A stretch of DNA of 64,000 nt from Megasphaera paucivorans (GCF_900103535.1 NZ_FNHQ01000013.1:1-64000); one strand, 5' to 3'; shown: positions 34,377 through 43,729, counted from the stretch's first letter. Numbers and translations: made by a program. The notes: a model not told the origin generated them from the letters alone.

Positions 34377-35297
34377 ATGAATCCTATTGAAATCGCTGTT
34401 AAGAATGCACATCGTGATGAGCGGGCCGCCAGGCTCCTCATTACGATCTGTGGTATCGGAGCGGCACTGGTACCCTTCTTTATAGGAGGGTTCCTTCTGT
34501 TAAAGGGAAGCGACACGTTCCTGATATTCGGCCACAGTCTGGGAGAATTTCTCCTGTCCGGCCAATGGGCTCCGAGTGATACGGCAGTCGGCGGCGGCCA
34601 TGTCGGGGCAGCCATGTTTTTATCGGGCTCCCTCGTGACCTGTGGACTGGCCCTGCTTATTTCCTTGCCGCTAAGTATTTCGACGGCCATCTTTATGACA
34701 GAAATCGCTTCACCGCGGACGCGGCGTCTGATACAACCGGCTGTGGAACTGTTTACGGGAATTCCCTCCGTCGTCTATGGCTGGATCGGACTTACGGTAC
34801 TCATTCCGTTCCTGCGGCACTTCTTCATTATGCCATACGGGTTTTCCTTACTGGCAGCCGGCTGCGTGCTGGCAGTGATGATATTCCCAACCATCACGAC
34901 GATGTCCGCAGATGCTATGGCAGCGGTACCCAAGACGTGGCGGGAGGCCTCCTACGGACTGGGGGCGACGCGCTGGGAGACCATTTCCCGGATCGTCATT
35001 CCGGCAGCTCGCGGCGGTATTTTTACCGGCGTCATACTCGGTCTGGCACGTGCCTTGGGAGAAGCCCTGGCAGTAGCCATGGTCATCGGACAGATGAAGG
35101 TATTTCCGACCTCCCTGTTCTTACCGGCCAGTACGCTTACGACCGCGATCGCCTCGGATATGGGCGGAGCCATGGAGGGCGGCGAATACAGTGCAGCCCT
35201 GTGGACGATGGCGCTGCTCCTGTTCCTTCTTTCGTTCTTGTTTATTTTTGTGATCCATCGCATCAACCGAGCGTCACAACTGAAAGGGAGGGCTTGA
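34377..35297 (+). CDS. pstC: Phosphate ABC transporter permease PstC
   Basis: First membrane subunit. The 306-residue protein has six membrane segments, the PstC-typical FTGIPSVVYGWIGL and the EAA coupling loop (WREASYGLGATRWETISRIV). It starts at ATG after GGAGG and is 27 bases after pstS. Its stop is directly followed by pstA. Confidence 0.95.
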   Translation: MNPIEIAVKNAHRDERAARLLITICGIGAALVPFFIGGFLLLKGSDTFLIFGHSLGEFLLSGQWAPSDTAVGGGHVGAAMFLSGSLVTCGLALLISLPLSISTAIFMTEIASPRTRRLIQPAVELFTGIPSVVYGWIGLTVLIPFLRHFFIMPYGFSLLAAGCVLAVMIFPTITTMSADAMAAVPKTWREASYGLGATRWETISRIVIPAARGGIFTGVILGLARALGEALAVAMVIGQMKVFPTSLFLPASTLTTAIASDMGGAMEGGEYSAALWTMALLLFLLSFLFIFVIHRINRASQLKGRA

Positions 35298-35298
35298 T

Positions 35299-36180
35299 AT
35301 GAGCCGCATTCAACACAAGAAAAAAGTGGACAAGATCATGACCGCTCTCTTTTTCGCTGGTACAGCCTTTGCCGTGATCCTGCTGGTTGCCTTTATCGGT
35401 TTTGTTATTGCACAAGGCTTTGGCGAAATGACCTTGGATATGTTGTCCTTCAGCGGCAGCGGTTTGGGAAATATGCTGTTCAATACGCTGTATCTGGTCT
35501 TTTTAGCACTCGTATTCAGTATGCTGACAGGCGTACCGGCCGGGATATTCCTCGCTGAATATGCCCATCAGGGAAAAGTAACCCACTGGGTCCGCATGGC
35601 CATAGAAACCTTGGCATCGCTGCCATCTATCGTCGTCGGCCTCTTCGGGTATTTAGCCTTTATCGTAATGACCGGGTCCCAATGGAATCTGTTTGCCGGG
35701 TCCCTGGCAGTATCTATCCTGACACTGCCGCTGGTGACCTCCGTGACCGAAGATGCCCTGCGCAATCTGCCGGACAGCTACCGCCAAGGAAGTCTGGGCC
35801 TGGGAGCGTCGCACTGGCAGACCATATGGCGCGTCTTAGTGCCCGCTTGTTTTCCGCGGATCATGACGGGACTCATCATGGCCGCCGGACGTGGTTTCGG
35901 GGAAGCAGCGGCACTCATGTTTACCGCCGGTATGTCAACGGATATCAACTGGAACAACTGGGATATCACCTCTGCCTCATGCCCCTTGAATCCCTTCCGT
36001 CCCGGTGAAACCCTGGCCCTGCACATCTGGTCGCTGCGGACAGAAGCACTTCACCCCAATGCGGCACAACTGGCCAGTGTATCCTCGGCGATCCTTATGG
36101 TACTCGTCGTCAGCTTTAGTCTGGCGGCCCGATATATTAGTTGGAGACTGGATAAGAAAATGGGAGGAACCAATTCATGA
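35299..36180 (+). CDS. pstA: Phosphate ABC transporter permease PstA
   Basis: Second membrane subunit. The 293-residue protein has six membrane segments, [16 protein letters not shown] and the EAA loop [20 protein letters not shown]. The ATG follows GGGAGGG inside the end of pstC, one base after its stop. The stop forms ATGA with the pstB start. Confidence 0.95.
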   Translation: MSRIQHKKKVDKIMTALFFAGTAFAVILLVAFIGFVIAQGFGEMTLDMLSFSGSGLGNMLFNTLYLVFLALVFSMLTGVPAGIFLAEYAHQGKVTHWVRMAIETLASLPSIVVGLFGYLAFIVMTGSQWNLFAGSLAVSILTLPLVTSVTEDALRNLPDSYRQGSLGLGASHWQTIWRVLVPACFPRIMTGLIMAAGRGFGEAAALMFTAGMSTDINWNNWDITSASCPLNPFRPGETLALHIWSLRTEALHPNAAQLASVSSAILMVLVVSFSLAARYISWRLDKKMGGTNS

Positions 36181-37022
36181 CAGAATTAACGACGACCCTT
36201 ACGGGATATGCGGCACAAGCTCGCGACGACGCGCACGTTAGGGACGAAGCGGCGGCTGCCGATATAACACAAGAAAATACCTTCGACGTGAAGGGACTGA
36301 ACTTGTTTTATGATAAAACACAAGCCTTAAAAAATATCAATATGACCATCAAAAAACATGAAATCACTGCTTTGATCGGACCGTCGGGCTGCGGGAAATC
36401 GACCTTTATCAAAACCCTGAACCGCATGAACGACTGGATAGAAAACTGCCGCGTCACGGGGGAGATCCTCTTTGAAGGCAGAAATATCTACAAAGAAGTA
36501 GACTCACTGGCACTGCGGTATCGTGTTGGCATGGTATTCCAGCAACCGACCCCCTTTCCTAAGAGCGTCTTTGAAAATATTGCCTACGGCCCCCGTATTC
36601 AAGGCATTTCCAATAAAAAGAAATTGGCGGAAATCGTAGAAGAAAGCATGCATCAGGCCGCCGTGTGGGATGAACTGAAAGATCGGCTGCACGAAAGTGC
36701 CCTCGGTCTTTCCGGCGGGCAGCAGCAGCGGCTGTGTATTGCCCGTACGCTGGCGGCGCGTCCGTCCGTTATCCTCATGGACGAACCGACCTCGGCACTT
36801 GATCCGATTTCCACACAAAAAATAGAAGATCTGGCGCTGCAGCTCAAAGAAAAATACACGATCGTCATCGTTACGCACAGCATGCAGCAAGCCCGTCGGA
36901 TATCAGACCGGACCGCGTTCTTCCTGCTCGGGGAATTACTCGAATTCAACAACACCGTAGACATGTTTACCAAACCGGCCAACCCCAAAACGGAAGCATA
37001 TATCACCGGCCGTTTCGGCTGA
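36177..37022 (+). CDS. pstB: Phosphate ABC transporter ATPase PstB
   Basis: ATPase of the phosphate importer. The 281-residue protein has Walker [10 protein letters not shown] at 68-76, the PstB-specific LNRMND after it, Q-loop [18 protein letters not shown], signature LSGGQQQR and Walker [13 protein letters not shown]. An N-terminal extension of about 30 residues precedes the usual PstB start and looks disordered. It is coupled to pstA by ATGA. Confidence 0.95.
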   Translation: MTELTTTLTGYAAQARDDAHVRDEAAAADITQENTFDVKGLNLFYDKTQALKNINMTIKKHEITALIGPSGCGKSTFIKTLNRMNDWIENCRVTGEILFEGRNIYKEVDSLALRYRVGMVFQQPTPFPKSVFENIAYGPRIQGISNKKKLAEIVEESMHQAAVWDELKDRLHESALGLSGGQQQRLCIARTLAARPSVILMDEPTSALDPISTQKIEDLALQLKEKYTIVIVTHSMQQARRISDRTAFFLLGELLEFNNTVDMFTKPANPKTEAYITGRFG

Positions 37023-37037
37023 TGGAGGAGAGACCCT

Positions 37038-37682
37038 ATGAGAGATGCATACGTAGAATCATTGAACGAACTATCCCAAGACATGATGCAGCTGGCCCAA
37101 ATTGTAGAAACCACGATTGCCAACACGTGGACCGCCTTGGAATCCTTAGATAATAAACTAGCCAGTGAAATCTATCACGGCAACGAAGACATCAACACAA
37201 GGGTGCGCGAATGCATGAAAAAAGATCTTACGATCAGTCTCATGCAGACTCCGGTCGCCACAGACTGGCGGCACCTGATGGCTACCCAGAAAATACTATA
37301 CGATATAGAACGCATTACCGATAACTGTGCGGACATCTGCCACTATATCTTCCACCTCAATAAAGAAGGCGGACCTGTGACACCGCCCACAGGCCTGCAG
37401 GAAATGTATCAAGTCATGGCATCTATGGTCGTAGACGTTCTGCGGCTGTACAACGAAGGCGGCATAGACGATATAGACTTGATTCGGGACAAAGACGATA
37501 TTGTGGATATGGCTTTTACCAAAAGCATGGAGGAAATCAGTGAAAAAATGGTCAAAGAACCCAATCATGTACGCCAATACATCTCCTATGTACTTATTGT
37601 CAAATACATAGAACGGATGGCCGACCATGCCTCAAACATTACAGACTGGATACTATACAGAAGCAATAACATGCTGAAATGA
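37038..37682 (+). CDS. phoU: Phosphate signalling protein PhoU
   Basis: Negative modulator that links Pst activity to the PhoR kinase. The 214-residue all-helical protein has two tandem PhoU repeats, each with the metal-binding E/D-x3-D pattern (IERITDNCADICHY near 93 and IERMADHASNITDWI near 195). It is the last gene of the pst operon, 15 bases after pstB with GGAGGAG before the ATG. A terminator follows. Confidence 0.95.
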   Translation: MRDAYVESLNELSQDMMQLAQIVETTIANTWTALESLDNKLASEIYHGNEDINTRVRECMKKDLTISLMQTPVATDWRHLMATQKILYDIERITDNCADICHYIFHLNKEGGPVTPPTGLQEMYQVMASMVVDVLRLYNEGGIDDIDLIRDKDDIVDMAFTKSMEEISEKMVKEPNHVRQYISYVLIVKYIERMADHASNITDWILYRSNNMLK

Positions 37683-37692
37683 CAAGCAATAA

Positions 37693-37744
37693 AAAAAGTC
37701 TGTCCCATATTTGCCATACCGACAAATACAGGAACAGACTTTTT
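37693..37744 (+). terminator. Terminator after phoU
   Basis: AAAAAGTCTGTcC pairs with GGaACAGACTTTTT (37693-37744), with an inner ATATTTG-type pairing. The A run could also serve the convergent korB. Confidence 0.8.
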
Positions 37745-37795
37745 ATGCTGGAAGAGAGAAAAAGCAACTGCTATTAAATCCGTTACTAATACACA

Positions 37796-38647
37796 TTAAA
37801 TATAGGACTTGATTAATTCATTCATATAATGGAAATCTGTTTTTTTATCGAGCAGTGGAGTTCCTTGTCGTAGAACGACATTTTTTTGATGAAATGTCGC
37901 CTTGTCCTCCCGATACAGAAGACCAATGGGAATGTGGTCACCAAATTCCATGGCTTTTTGCATCGCATTCATTTTGTTTTTGTAGTTATAGGATTCATCT
38001 AGTTCATAAACACGTTGATTGTACCACGCAAAGGTGTTGGTTTTGTTAAAACTTACACAGGGCTGCAAAATATCGACCAATGCGTATCCGTTGTAGGTAA
38101 TTGCCTGTTTCATCAGGGATATCAAATGCTCTTTATGACCGGTAAACGCGCGGGCAACGAATCCGGCACCGCATGCGATAGCAAGAAGAACCGGATTGAG
38201 CGGTTCATTACTATTCCCGTCCGTCTGAACCCCGGTTTTCAATCCTAGTACGGAAGTCGGCGATGCCTGTCCTTTTGTCAGTCCGTAAATCTGATTGTCG
38301 TGAACAAAATGTGTGATATCGACATTACGGCGGATATTGTGGATAAAATGGTTTCCGCCTTCTCCGTACGAATCACCGTCCCCCGTATCGACGATGACCG
38401 TCAATTTCTCATTGGCAATTTTAGCTGCTGCGGCGGCGGGGAGAGAACGTCCATGAAGGCCGCAGAATGCATTGGCACTGATATACTGTGGTGTTTTCGC
38501 TGCCTGACCGATACCGGCAGCAATCAATACCTCAGAAGGATTTTTGTCAAGCTGTTCAAGGGCAATTTTCAGACATTCCAGAATGGTAAAATTTCCGCAG
38601 CCGGGACACCATGCCGTTTCATACGTACAAAAAGTTTTCGCATTCAT
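37796..38647 (-). CDS. korB: 2-oxoacid:ferredoxin oxidoreductase, beta subunit
   Basis: Thiamine-diphosphate subunit of a 2-oxoacid:ferredoxin oxidoreductase, which decarboxylates a 2-oxoacid to acyl-CoA and reduces ferredoxin. The 283-residue protein has CPGCGNF near residue 14 and the TPP/Mg motif GDGDSYGEGGNHFIH followed by NQIYGLTKGQASPTS. The substrate is most often 2-oxoglutarate in this two-subunit form, but pyruvate or branched acids cannot be excluded. ATG at 38647 shares ATGA with the stop of korA; a longer frame upstream lies within korA. Confidence 0.9.
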   Translation of the reverse strand: MNAKTFCTYETAWCPGCGNFTILECLKIALEQLDKNPSEVLIAAGIGQAAKTPQYISANAFCGLHGRSLPAAAAAKIANEKLTVIVDTGDGDSYGEGGNHFIHNIRRNVDITHFVHDNQIYGLTKGQASPTSVLGLKTGVQTDGNSNEPLNPVLLAIACGAGFVARAFTGHKEHLISLMKQAITYNGYALVDILQPCVSFNKTNTFAWYNQRVYELDESYNYKNKMNAMQKAMEFGDHIPIGLLYREDKATFHQKNVVLRQGTPLLDKKTDFHYMNELIKSYI

Positions 38648-40314
38648 TGTACCGCCCCTTTCCGAATCCGTTCGACAATTTCCTCGCCGGAAATCTGGCG
38701 ACCATCGTATTTCAAAATGCGGCTTTCGCAAAGAATACCAGTTTCTTGCCGGATCAGATCTGCCAATTGACCGGTTGCATTTTGTTCGATATCAATAATA
38801 TGGTGAGCTTTTGCTGCCTTTTCTTGGAGTTGTTTTACTGGCAGCGGGTAGACATCGCCAAAGACGAGAGCGCCATAGCGGGTATTAGTATCTTTATTCA
38901 GCAAAGTAACCGCTTCTTCGATCGGTCCCCATGTGGAGCCCCATCCGATCAAAAGAGTTTCAAAATCGTTGTCACCGATAAAGAGGGGTTCCTGCAGTTC
39001 CCGTTTCAGCCCTTCTCGTTTTTTCATGCGTTTATCCATCATTTGAGTACGTACTTCAGCCGATTCGGTAATCCAACCGCGTTCATCATGTTCGTCGCTA
39101 TCGATTGCCACCAGTTGTTCTGTTTTTCCGGGGACGAGTCGGGGGGATATGCCATTTTCCGAATAGTGGTATCGCAGGTATTCTTTGTTTTCCGTGTATT
39201 CCGACATAGGATCCATTATTTGAATCTTTTCTGGGTTGAAAGGATCAACCGTAAATGTAGCATCACCCAGATACTGGTCACTCAAGAGGATAACAGGAAT
39301 TTGATATTTTTCTGCCAGATTAAAAGCTCGCATTGTCTGATAGAAGGCGTCATACGCGTTTCGCAGCGCGATTACCATACGAGGAAATTCACCCTGCGAA
39401 GCGGAAATAACAAATTTCAAATCGCTCTGCTCCGTCCTTGTCGGGAGGCCGGTTACCGGTCCCGGACGCTGGACATCGATTACGACCAGCGGAATTTCCG
39501 CCATACCGGAAAGACCGAGCGCTTCCACCATCAAAGAAAAACCACCGCCCGATGTGCCGGTCATAGCACGAGCACCTCCATAGGAAGCTCCTAATGCCAT
39601 ATGGATAGCGGCGATTTCATCTTCTGCCTGCTCTACTACAATACCCGCTTTATCGGCTTTTGACGCGATCGTTTCCATGATAGCAGTGGAAGGAGACATC
39701 GGGTATGCGGAATAAAATCGAAGGCCTGCGCAAATAGCTCCGAGAGCAACTGCTTTACTACCGGAAATAAGCATTTGATCGCAATACACTCCATGCAGAT
39801 GGGAAAAGTGCGTTTCCGTAGATGCATAGCCATCTTCTACCGCCTTGACATTAATATCGAGATATGGCTCTTTTACAAAGGCTTGAAGAACCGCTCTGAC
39901 ATTATCAAGGGATTCTCCAAACAGTTTCAGAACGGCTCCCACCGCAATACTTCCGGAAACCCGCGGATTGCCGAGAACCTTTGCCATGGCATCCATTTGT
40001 ATGCGGATAAGACGCGGATCAAATCCGGATAATTTAGCGTCGCCGAGAATAAATCCCGTATCCTTCAATTGGTTCGTATGCAGTTCGATGGTGTCTTCGT
40101 CGAGAGCAACAATACCGTCGAGCTGATTGCTGTGTGAATGTATCGGTTCGATTCCGAAACGCAGCAAGGAGAAATTATGTCCGCCTCGTACTCGGGACAT
40201 AAGATCCCTTGTTGTAAAAACGTTGTATCCAGAATACCTTAACAGTTTTTCAAGGATGGACACCGTGGTGTCAATTCCCTGACCCGCTGCTCCGCCAATT
40301 AGTAAATTATACAT
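38644..40314 (-). CDS. korA: 2-oxoacid:ferredoxin oxidoreductase, fused gamma-alpha subunit
   Basis: Partner of korB. The 556-residue protein is a fusion. A gamma domain at about 1-180 (LLIGGAAGQGIDTTVSIL) is followed by the pyrimidine-binding alpha domain (AICAGLRFYSAYPMSPSTAI, TGTSGGGFSLMVEALG) and a C-terminal alpha domain with the LLIGWGSTWGPI turn. The fused gamma-alpha plus separate beta layout is typical of KorAB. No ferredoxin-like delta subunit is adjacent, so it uses a separate ferredoxin. The ATG follows GAAAGGAGG. Confidence 0.92.
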   Translation of the reverse strand: MYNLLIGGAAGQGIDTTVSILEKLLRYSGYNVFTTRDLMSRVRGGHNFSLLRFGIEPIHSHSNQLDGIVALDEDTIELHTNQLKDTGFILGDAKLSGFDPRLIRIQMDAMAKVLGNPRVSGSIAVGAVLKLFGESLDNVRAVLQAFVKEPYLDINVKAVEDGYASTETHFSHLHGVYCDQMLISGSKAVALGAICAGLRFYSAYPMSPSTAIMETIASKADKAGIVVEQAEDEIAAIHMALGASYGGARAMTGTSGGGFSLMVEALGLSGMAEIPLVVIDVQRPGPVTGLPTRTEQSDLKFVISASQGEFPRMVIALRNAYDAFYQTMRAFNLAEKYQIPVILLSDQYLGDATFTVDPFNPEKIQIMDPMSEYTENKEYLRYHYSENGISPRLVPGKTEQLVAIDSDEHDERGWITESAEVRTQMMDKRMKKREGLKRELQEPLFIGDNDFETLLIGWGSTWGPIEEAVTLLNKDTNTRYGALVFGDVYPLPVKQLQEKAAKAHHIIDIEQNATGQLADLIRQETGILCESRILKYDGRQISGEEIVERIRKGAVQ

Positions 40315-40348
40315 GAGAGCCTCCTTTCAAACATGTCCCCTTTTCGGA

Positions 40349-40383
40349 TGAGAGAGTCTCTTACTTAGCAGGAATCTCTCATT
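40349..40383 (-). promoter_or_regulatory. Hairpin in the korA leader
   Basis: ATGAGAGA (40349-40356) and TCTCTCAT (40376-40383) are perfect eight-base inverted arms with a 19-base loop, about 35 bases before the korA start. No T run follows, so it is a candidate control element rather than a terminator. Confidence 0.45.
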
Positions 40384-40384
40384 T

Positions 40385-40483
40385 CATAATTTAGAACTTC
40401 GTTTTCCAAAAACATGTAAATTGCAGCAGGTATACAGGGTTCCTTGCTTTTCCGCATGTTTCACAGCAGTATAAATAGCAATA
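40385..40483 (-). pseudogene. Short frame resembling the C-terminus of superoxide reductase
   Basis: Reading the minus strand from 40483, a 32-codon frame contains AEKQGTLYTCCNLHVFGK, which resembles AEEGTIYAYCNLHGLWKK of the desulfoferrodoxin encoded nearby at 40854-41306. The Cys and His in that motif are iron ligands in the enzyme. AGGAGG lies just upstream, but no standard start codon is well placed. It could be a decayed duplicate of the gene or a chance match. Confidence 0.25.
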
Positions 40484-40498
40484 GACCTCCTTTTCAAA
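40469..40498 (-). promoter_or_regulatory. Possible korA promoter
   Basis: On the minus strand TTGAAA (40498-40493), 18 bases and TATACT (40474-40469). It would leave a leader of about 150 bases before korA. From 40516 to 40742 I see no feature. Confidence 0.45.
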
Positions 40499-40742
40499 AA
40501 TTTACCGTGAACCATACTTAAAAACCAAGGATACATCTTGTATTAGCCTGTAATTCCTAAACAATAAGTTGAAAAAAATCGCGATACATTAGCTTCATTT
40601 TAACACAGGCGATACGTTACGTAAACGAAGTGCATATTTTGTCATGCTGTATCGATGCAGGGGGACGATAGATAGAAATAAATTATATTCTATTCAAATG
40701 TAATACGATACTTTTCTTGAGGTGTTTTCTCGTTTGACGAAG

Positions 40743-40802
40743 AAAAAATGGAGTTGAACAAAAAAAGGGGAGAATACCTTGTTTTGTTACAACTCCATTT
40801 TA
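40743..40802 (-). terminator. Terminator after the desulfoferrodoxin gene
   Basis: Perfect 12-base arms (40745-40756 and 40790-40801) enclose a second stem with AAC..AGG against CCT..GTT. On the minus strand the hairpin ends in a T run, so it serves the gene at 40854. Confidence 0.85.
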
Positions 40803-40853
40803 AATCATATTTTGAAATATAAGTAGTAAAAGTTTTAGAAAATTAAGTGTGTA

Positions 40854-41306
40854 TTAGTCTTCCAATTTGCAACCGCCAAATTCAGGAGAACACCCTCCTA
40901 GTACGGGTTGTTGTAAGGATTCCTTGCCAAAATTTTTCTTCCATAGGCCATGGAGGTTACAATAGGCATAAATTGTTCCCTCTTCAGCCCCTTTAAAGGT
41001 TGTTTTGGGAGCTTGTCCTGCAAATAATTTATGAACTTCTATTCTATTTCCATTGACCAATGCGATCCATTGTATGAAATGTTCGTCAACCATAGGATGT
41101 TCAACGGCACCCACAGTAACCATAAGCTCACCATTAGATACACTAATTTCTGGAACATGTTTTTCTTTAGCGGCATCCACGGCACCGGCAATCAATTTCT
41201 TCATAGGTTGGCCGCAACAAGATAACTGACCATTCGTGCCTTGAAGGACAGCTACAAGGTTTCCACAACGTTCACAGTAATAAAAATCTACTTCATTTTC
41301 ATTCAT
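40854..41306 (-). CDS. dfx: Desulfoferrodoxin (superoxide reductase with desulforedoxin domain)
   Basis: Reduces superoxide to hydrogen peroxide without releasing oxygen. The 150-residue protein has a desulforedoxin Fe(Cys)4 site at C11, C14, C30 and C31. The SOR centre has H50, H70, H76, C116 and H119 (EKHVP, EHPMVDEHFIQW, CNLHG). It is therefore the two-iron type. The start at 41306 follows TAGGAGG; the longer frame beyond it is not needed. It is divergent from the PNPOx-like gene, and a dyad operator lies between them. The local DNA is AT-rich. Confidence 0.93.
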   Translation of the reverse strand: MNENEVDFYYCERCGNLVAVLQGTNGQLSCCGQPMKKLIAGAVDAAKEKHVPEISVSNGELMVTVGAVEHPMVDEHFIQWIALVNGNRIEVHKLFAGQAPKTTFKGAEEGTIYAYCNLHGLWKKNFGKESLQQPVLGGCSPEFGGCKLED

Positions 41307-41350
41307 AATAAAACCTCCTAATTTAATAATATACATAATGTACTTTGCAT

Positions 41351-41391
41351 AAGTAATTATTACTTCATAAGTATTACTTTAATTACTATAG
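41351..41391. promoter_or_regulatory. Cluster of dyads between dfx and the PNPOx-like gene
   Basis: AAGTAATTATTACTT (41351-41365) is a perfect 7-1-7 palindrome of the size of PerR or Fur boxes. AAGTATTACTT (41369-41379) is a 5-1-5 palindrome sharing the same AAGTA/TACTT ends, and ACTATAGT (41384-41391) a third. The repeated half-site suggests cooperative binding by a redox- or metal-sensing regulator controlling one or both genes. Confidence 0.6.
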
Positions 41392-41421
41392 TATATAATT
41401 AATGCTTGCTATATGTCAATA

Positions 41422-41450
41422 TTGATTTGATAAGAATAAAAATATATAAT
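41422..41450 (+). promoter_or_regulatory. Promoter of the PNPOx-like gene
   Basis: TTGATT (41422-41427), 17 bases and TATAAT (41445-41450). Confidence 0.7.
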
Positions 41451-41483
41451 AGAATCATAAAAAATAATAAGGAGGAATGTTTT

Positions 41484-41975
41484 ATGTATGAAGATCAGGT
41501 ACTCGGTATGATAAAAAAAGAACCGGCATTTATGGCGTCTGTAGATGGCCAGCGGCCGCGGATTCGGCCTATGAAGGTTTTTGTTGATGAAACAGGCCAT
41601 TTATGGCTCTTCAGTCGGTTTGATTCTAAAAAAGTGAGCGATTTGAGTGTGAATCCTCGTGTTGAATTGGGATTTATGGGAGAAGATTCCAGTGTGGTAA
41701 CTGTTTTTGGACAGGTTAAAGATGCAACGAAGCCGGGAACTCCTCAATTTCGTTTAGTGCGGGATATGATGCTTAACCATGTTCCGGAAATGAAACATTA
41801 TTTTTCTGAAAATGAAGAAGATAGTATTGTTTTATATCAAGTTATTGTTCATGAAATAAATTATATGCGGCCTGACAGAACGGTTGTTTCCAATATTAAC
41901 TTGCCGATGACGTACAATCCGGAAGTAGAGGTAACCTTTTGCAAGGGCGGGTTTTGCTTAACGGAGGATAAGTAA
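41484..41975 (+). CDS. Pyridoxamine 5'-phosphate oxidase-like flavin-binding protein
   Basis: The 163-residue protein has the split-barrel FMN-binding pattern: an N-terminal PAFMASVDGQRPRIRPMKV, HLWLFSRFDSKKVSDL and VFGQVKDATKP. Such proteins bind FMN or F420 and act as small flavin reductases or oxidases; this one has a Cys-containing tail (FCKGGFCLTE) that is unusual and could bind metal. Its position opposite desulfoferrodoxin and before ferritin suggests a part in the oxygen response. The ATG follows AAGGAGGA. Confidence 0.8.
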   Translation: MYEDQVLGMIKKEPAFMASVDGQRPRIRPMKVFVDETGHLWLFSRFDSKKVSDLSVNPRVELGFMGEDSSVVTVFGQVKDATKPGTPQFRLVRDMMLNHVPEMKHYFSENEEDSIVLYQVIVHEINYMRPDRTVVSNINLPMTYNPEVEVTFCKGGFCLTEDK

Positions 41976-42069
41976 TACATGCATGGAACAATGATGGCTA
42001 AATAAAACAACTCTGTTACAGGGTATAATATGAAAATTTGTACTGATATATAAAAAAGGAGCAGCGCAT

Positions 42070-42582
42070 ATGATAGATAAGGAAATTGTAAATTTACTTA
42101 ATGACCAAATTAATAAAGAATGGTTTTCCGCGTATTTTTACTTAGATATATATGGATATTACATGGATCAAAACCTAAATGGTTTTGGCAACTGGTTTTT
42201 AATTCAAACGCAGGAAGAACGAGATCATGCTCTTTTGTTTACACAGTATGTATTAAATAATAATGAACGATTTGTTCTACAGGATATAAAAGCCCCTCAT
42301 ATTGTTTTTACTGATTTTAGAGAACCGGCTAATGCAGCATTGCAACATGAAAAAGGAATAACAAAATCAATCAACACGATCTATGCAGCTGCATATGAAA
42401 AAAAGGATTTTCGTACGATGCAGTTTTTGGATTGGTTTGTTAAAGAACAGGGAGAGGAAGAAAAAAATACAGAAGACATTGTGAAAAGATATGATCTCTT
42501 TGGAAAAGATGTCAGGGGCTTGTATCTTCTGGATTCAGAACTAGCTGCTCGAGTCTATGCACCGCCTACGTTGACAGTATAA
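42070..42582 (+). CDS. ftn: Ferritin
   Basis: Stores iron and oxidises Fe(II) at a diiron site. The 170-residue four-helix protein has the early glutamate in NKEWFSAYFYLDIYGYY, EERDHA near residue 51 and the later EQGEEEKN, all ferroxidase ligands of prokaryotic ferritins. It sits 95 bases after the PNPOx-like gene; a TATAAT at 42024-42029 suggests some separate transcription. The ATG follows AAAGGAG. It completes the iron and oxygen cluster with dfx. Confidence 0.93.
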   Translation: MIDKEIVNLLNDQINKEWFSAYFYLDIYGYYMDQNLNGFGNWFLIQTQEERDHALLFTQYVLNNNERFVLQDIKAPHIVFTDFREPANAALQHEKGITKSINTIYAAAYEKKDFRTMQFLDWFVKEQGEEEKNTEDIVKRYDLFGKDVRGLYLLDSELAARVYAPPTLTV

Positions 42583-42650
42583 TTTTGGATAAAATAAATT
42601 ATTGTACTAAATGGAATAAGTTGCATAGCTTAATAAAAGATAACATGTTG

Positions 42651-42694
42651 AAAAGACCTATTTTTTCGTAGAAATACGTGAAATAGGCCTTTTC
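42651..42694 (+). terminator. Terminator after ferritin
   Basis: AAAAGACCTATTT (42651-42663) with AAATAGGCCTTTT (42681-42693), one mismatch, capped by an inner CGTA-GAAA-TACG hairpin. Confidence 0.8.
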
Positions 42695-42814
42695 TTATCG
42701 TATGTCTTATGGATTTTTGGAGTACAGAAACATTCCGGCTTGCAACAATGTCATGCATAATAATAGAATAAAAGTTGTAATATGGAACGATTTTGTTGAT
42801 GAGTGCATGCGTTT

Positions 42815-43729
42815 TTACATCCGGTCGGAGGGGGCCTGTTTTTTAGTTTGCGGCCGGGCGAGGGATTCGTCGTGGAGCTGATAGAAGGCGTTGCTGGGGC
42901 GTGTGAAGCCTTTGCCCATGACTTCCGAGGCTTCGCTGATGATCATAAAGGCTTTGGGGTCTACTTTGTTGATCATGTCTTTGACCTTGGCTATTTCCGT
43001 CATCTTGATAACGACGTAGATAATGCGTTTTTCCTGATGGGTGTAGGCTCCCTGTCCGTACATGATGGTGGCGCCGCGGCCGATGTAGCGCATGATGACG
43101 TTGGCGATTTCGTCGGCGTGAGCCGAGATGATGATGGCGGTTTTCCGCTGATTCAGGCCCATGACGACTTTATTGGTGACGTGGGCGGCGATGTAGGTGC
43201 CCACGAAGGTCAGGACGGCGAGTTCCAGTCCGTACATATACGCAGCGCCGATGATGATGAAAGCGTTGATGCCCATGACGACATTGCCCATTTCCAGCGC
43301 ATAGAATTTTTTGATGATAGCGGCGACGACATCCAGTCCGCCGCTGTTGCCGTTATAGCGATAGATGATTCCCATGCCGATACCGGTCATGATACCGCCG
43401 GTGATGGTGGAGACAATGGGATCCTTGATGACGTTCCAGCCGGACATGAAGGAGGTCATATCGACTAAGACTGAAAAGATGATCGTACCGATGATGCTGA
43501 GAATCGTGTACTGCCGTCCCATGAATTTGTAGCAGAACCACATGATCGGCAGATTCATGACGAAGAGACCCGTCCCAACGGGAAAACCCGTGGCATAATG
43601 GAGCATAATAGCAATCCCTGTAATACCGCCGCTGAGCAGATGATGAGGAATGAAGAATGTATTAATGCCGATCGACGATACAACAGCACCTACTAAGGTA
43701 GCAACATAGGCAATCGTGTATTTGTTCAT
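42815..43729 (-). CDS. YitT family membrane protein
   Basis: The 304-residue protein has five to six membrane segments with the repeated YitT pattern (GINTFFIPHHLLSGGITGIA; YRYNGNSGGLDVVAAII). A C-terminal DUF2179 domain follows (KTAIIISAHADEIANVIMR, GQGAYTHQEKRIIYVVI). Transport is suspected for the family but the substrate is unknown. The start at 43729 follows AGGAGGT on the minus strand. The opposite strand also has a long frame, rich in Asp and His, which is a shadow. Confidence 0.9.
   Translation of the reverse strand: MNKYTIAYVATLVGAVVSSIGINTFFIPHHLLSGGITGIAIMLHYATGFPVGTGLFVMNLPIMWFCYKFMGRQYTILSIIGTIIFSVLVDMTSFMSGWNVIKDPIVSTITGGIMTGIGMGIIYRYNGNSGGLDVVAAIIKKFYALEMGNVVMGINAFIIIGAAYMYGLELAVLTFVGTYIAAHVTNKVVMGLNQRKTAIIISAHADEIANVIMRYIGRGATIMYGQGAYTHQEKRIIYVVIKMTEIAKVKDMINKVDPKAFMIISEASEVMGKGFTRPSNAFYQLHDESLARPQTKKQAPSDRM

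Noticed and set aside
38611-39594. Plus-strand frame of 327 codons inside korA
   Set aside because: korA on the opposite strand has full-length family motifs and a perfect junction with korB; the frame has no ribosome site or recognisable domain.
42803-43468. Long plus-strand frame rich in Asp, His and Gly opposite the YitT gene
   Set aside because: It is the antisense shadow of a clear membrane protein with conserved motifs; its composition mirrors the Val/Ile codons of the real gene.
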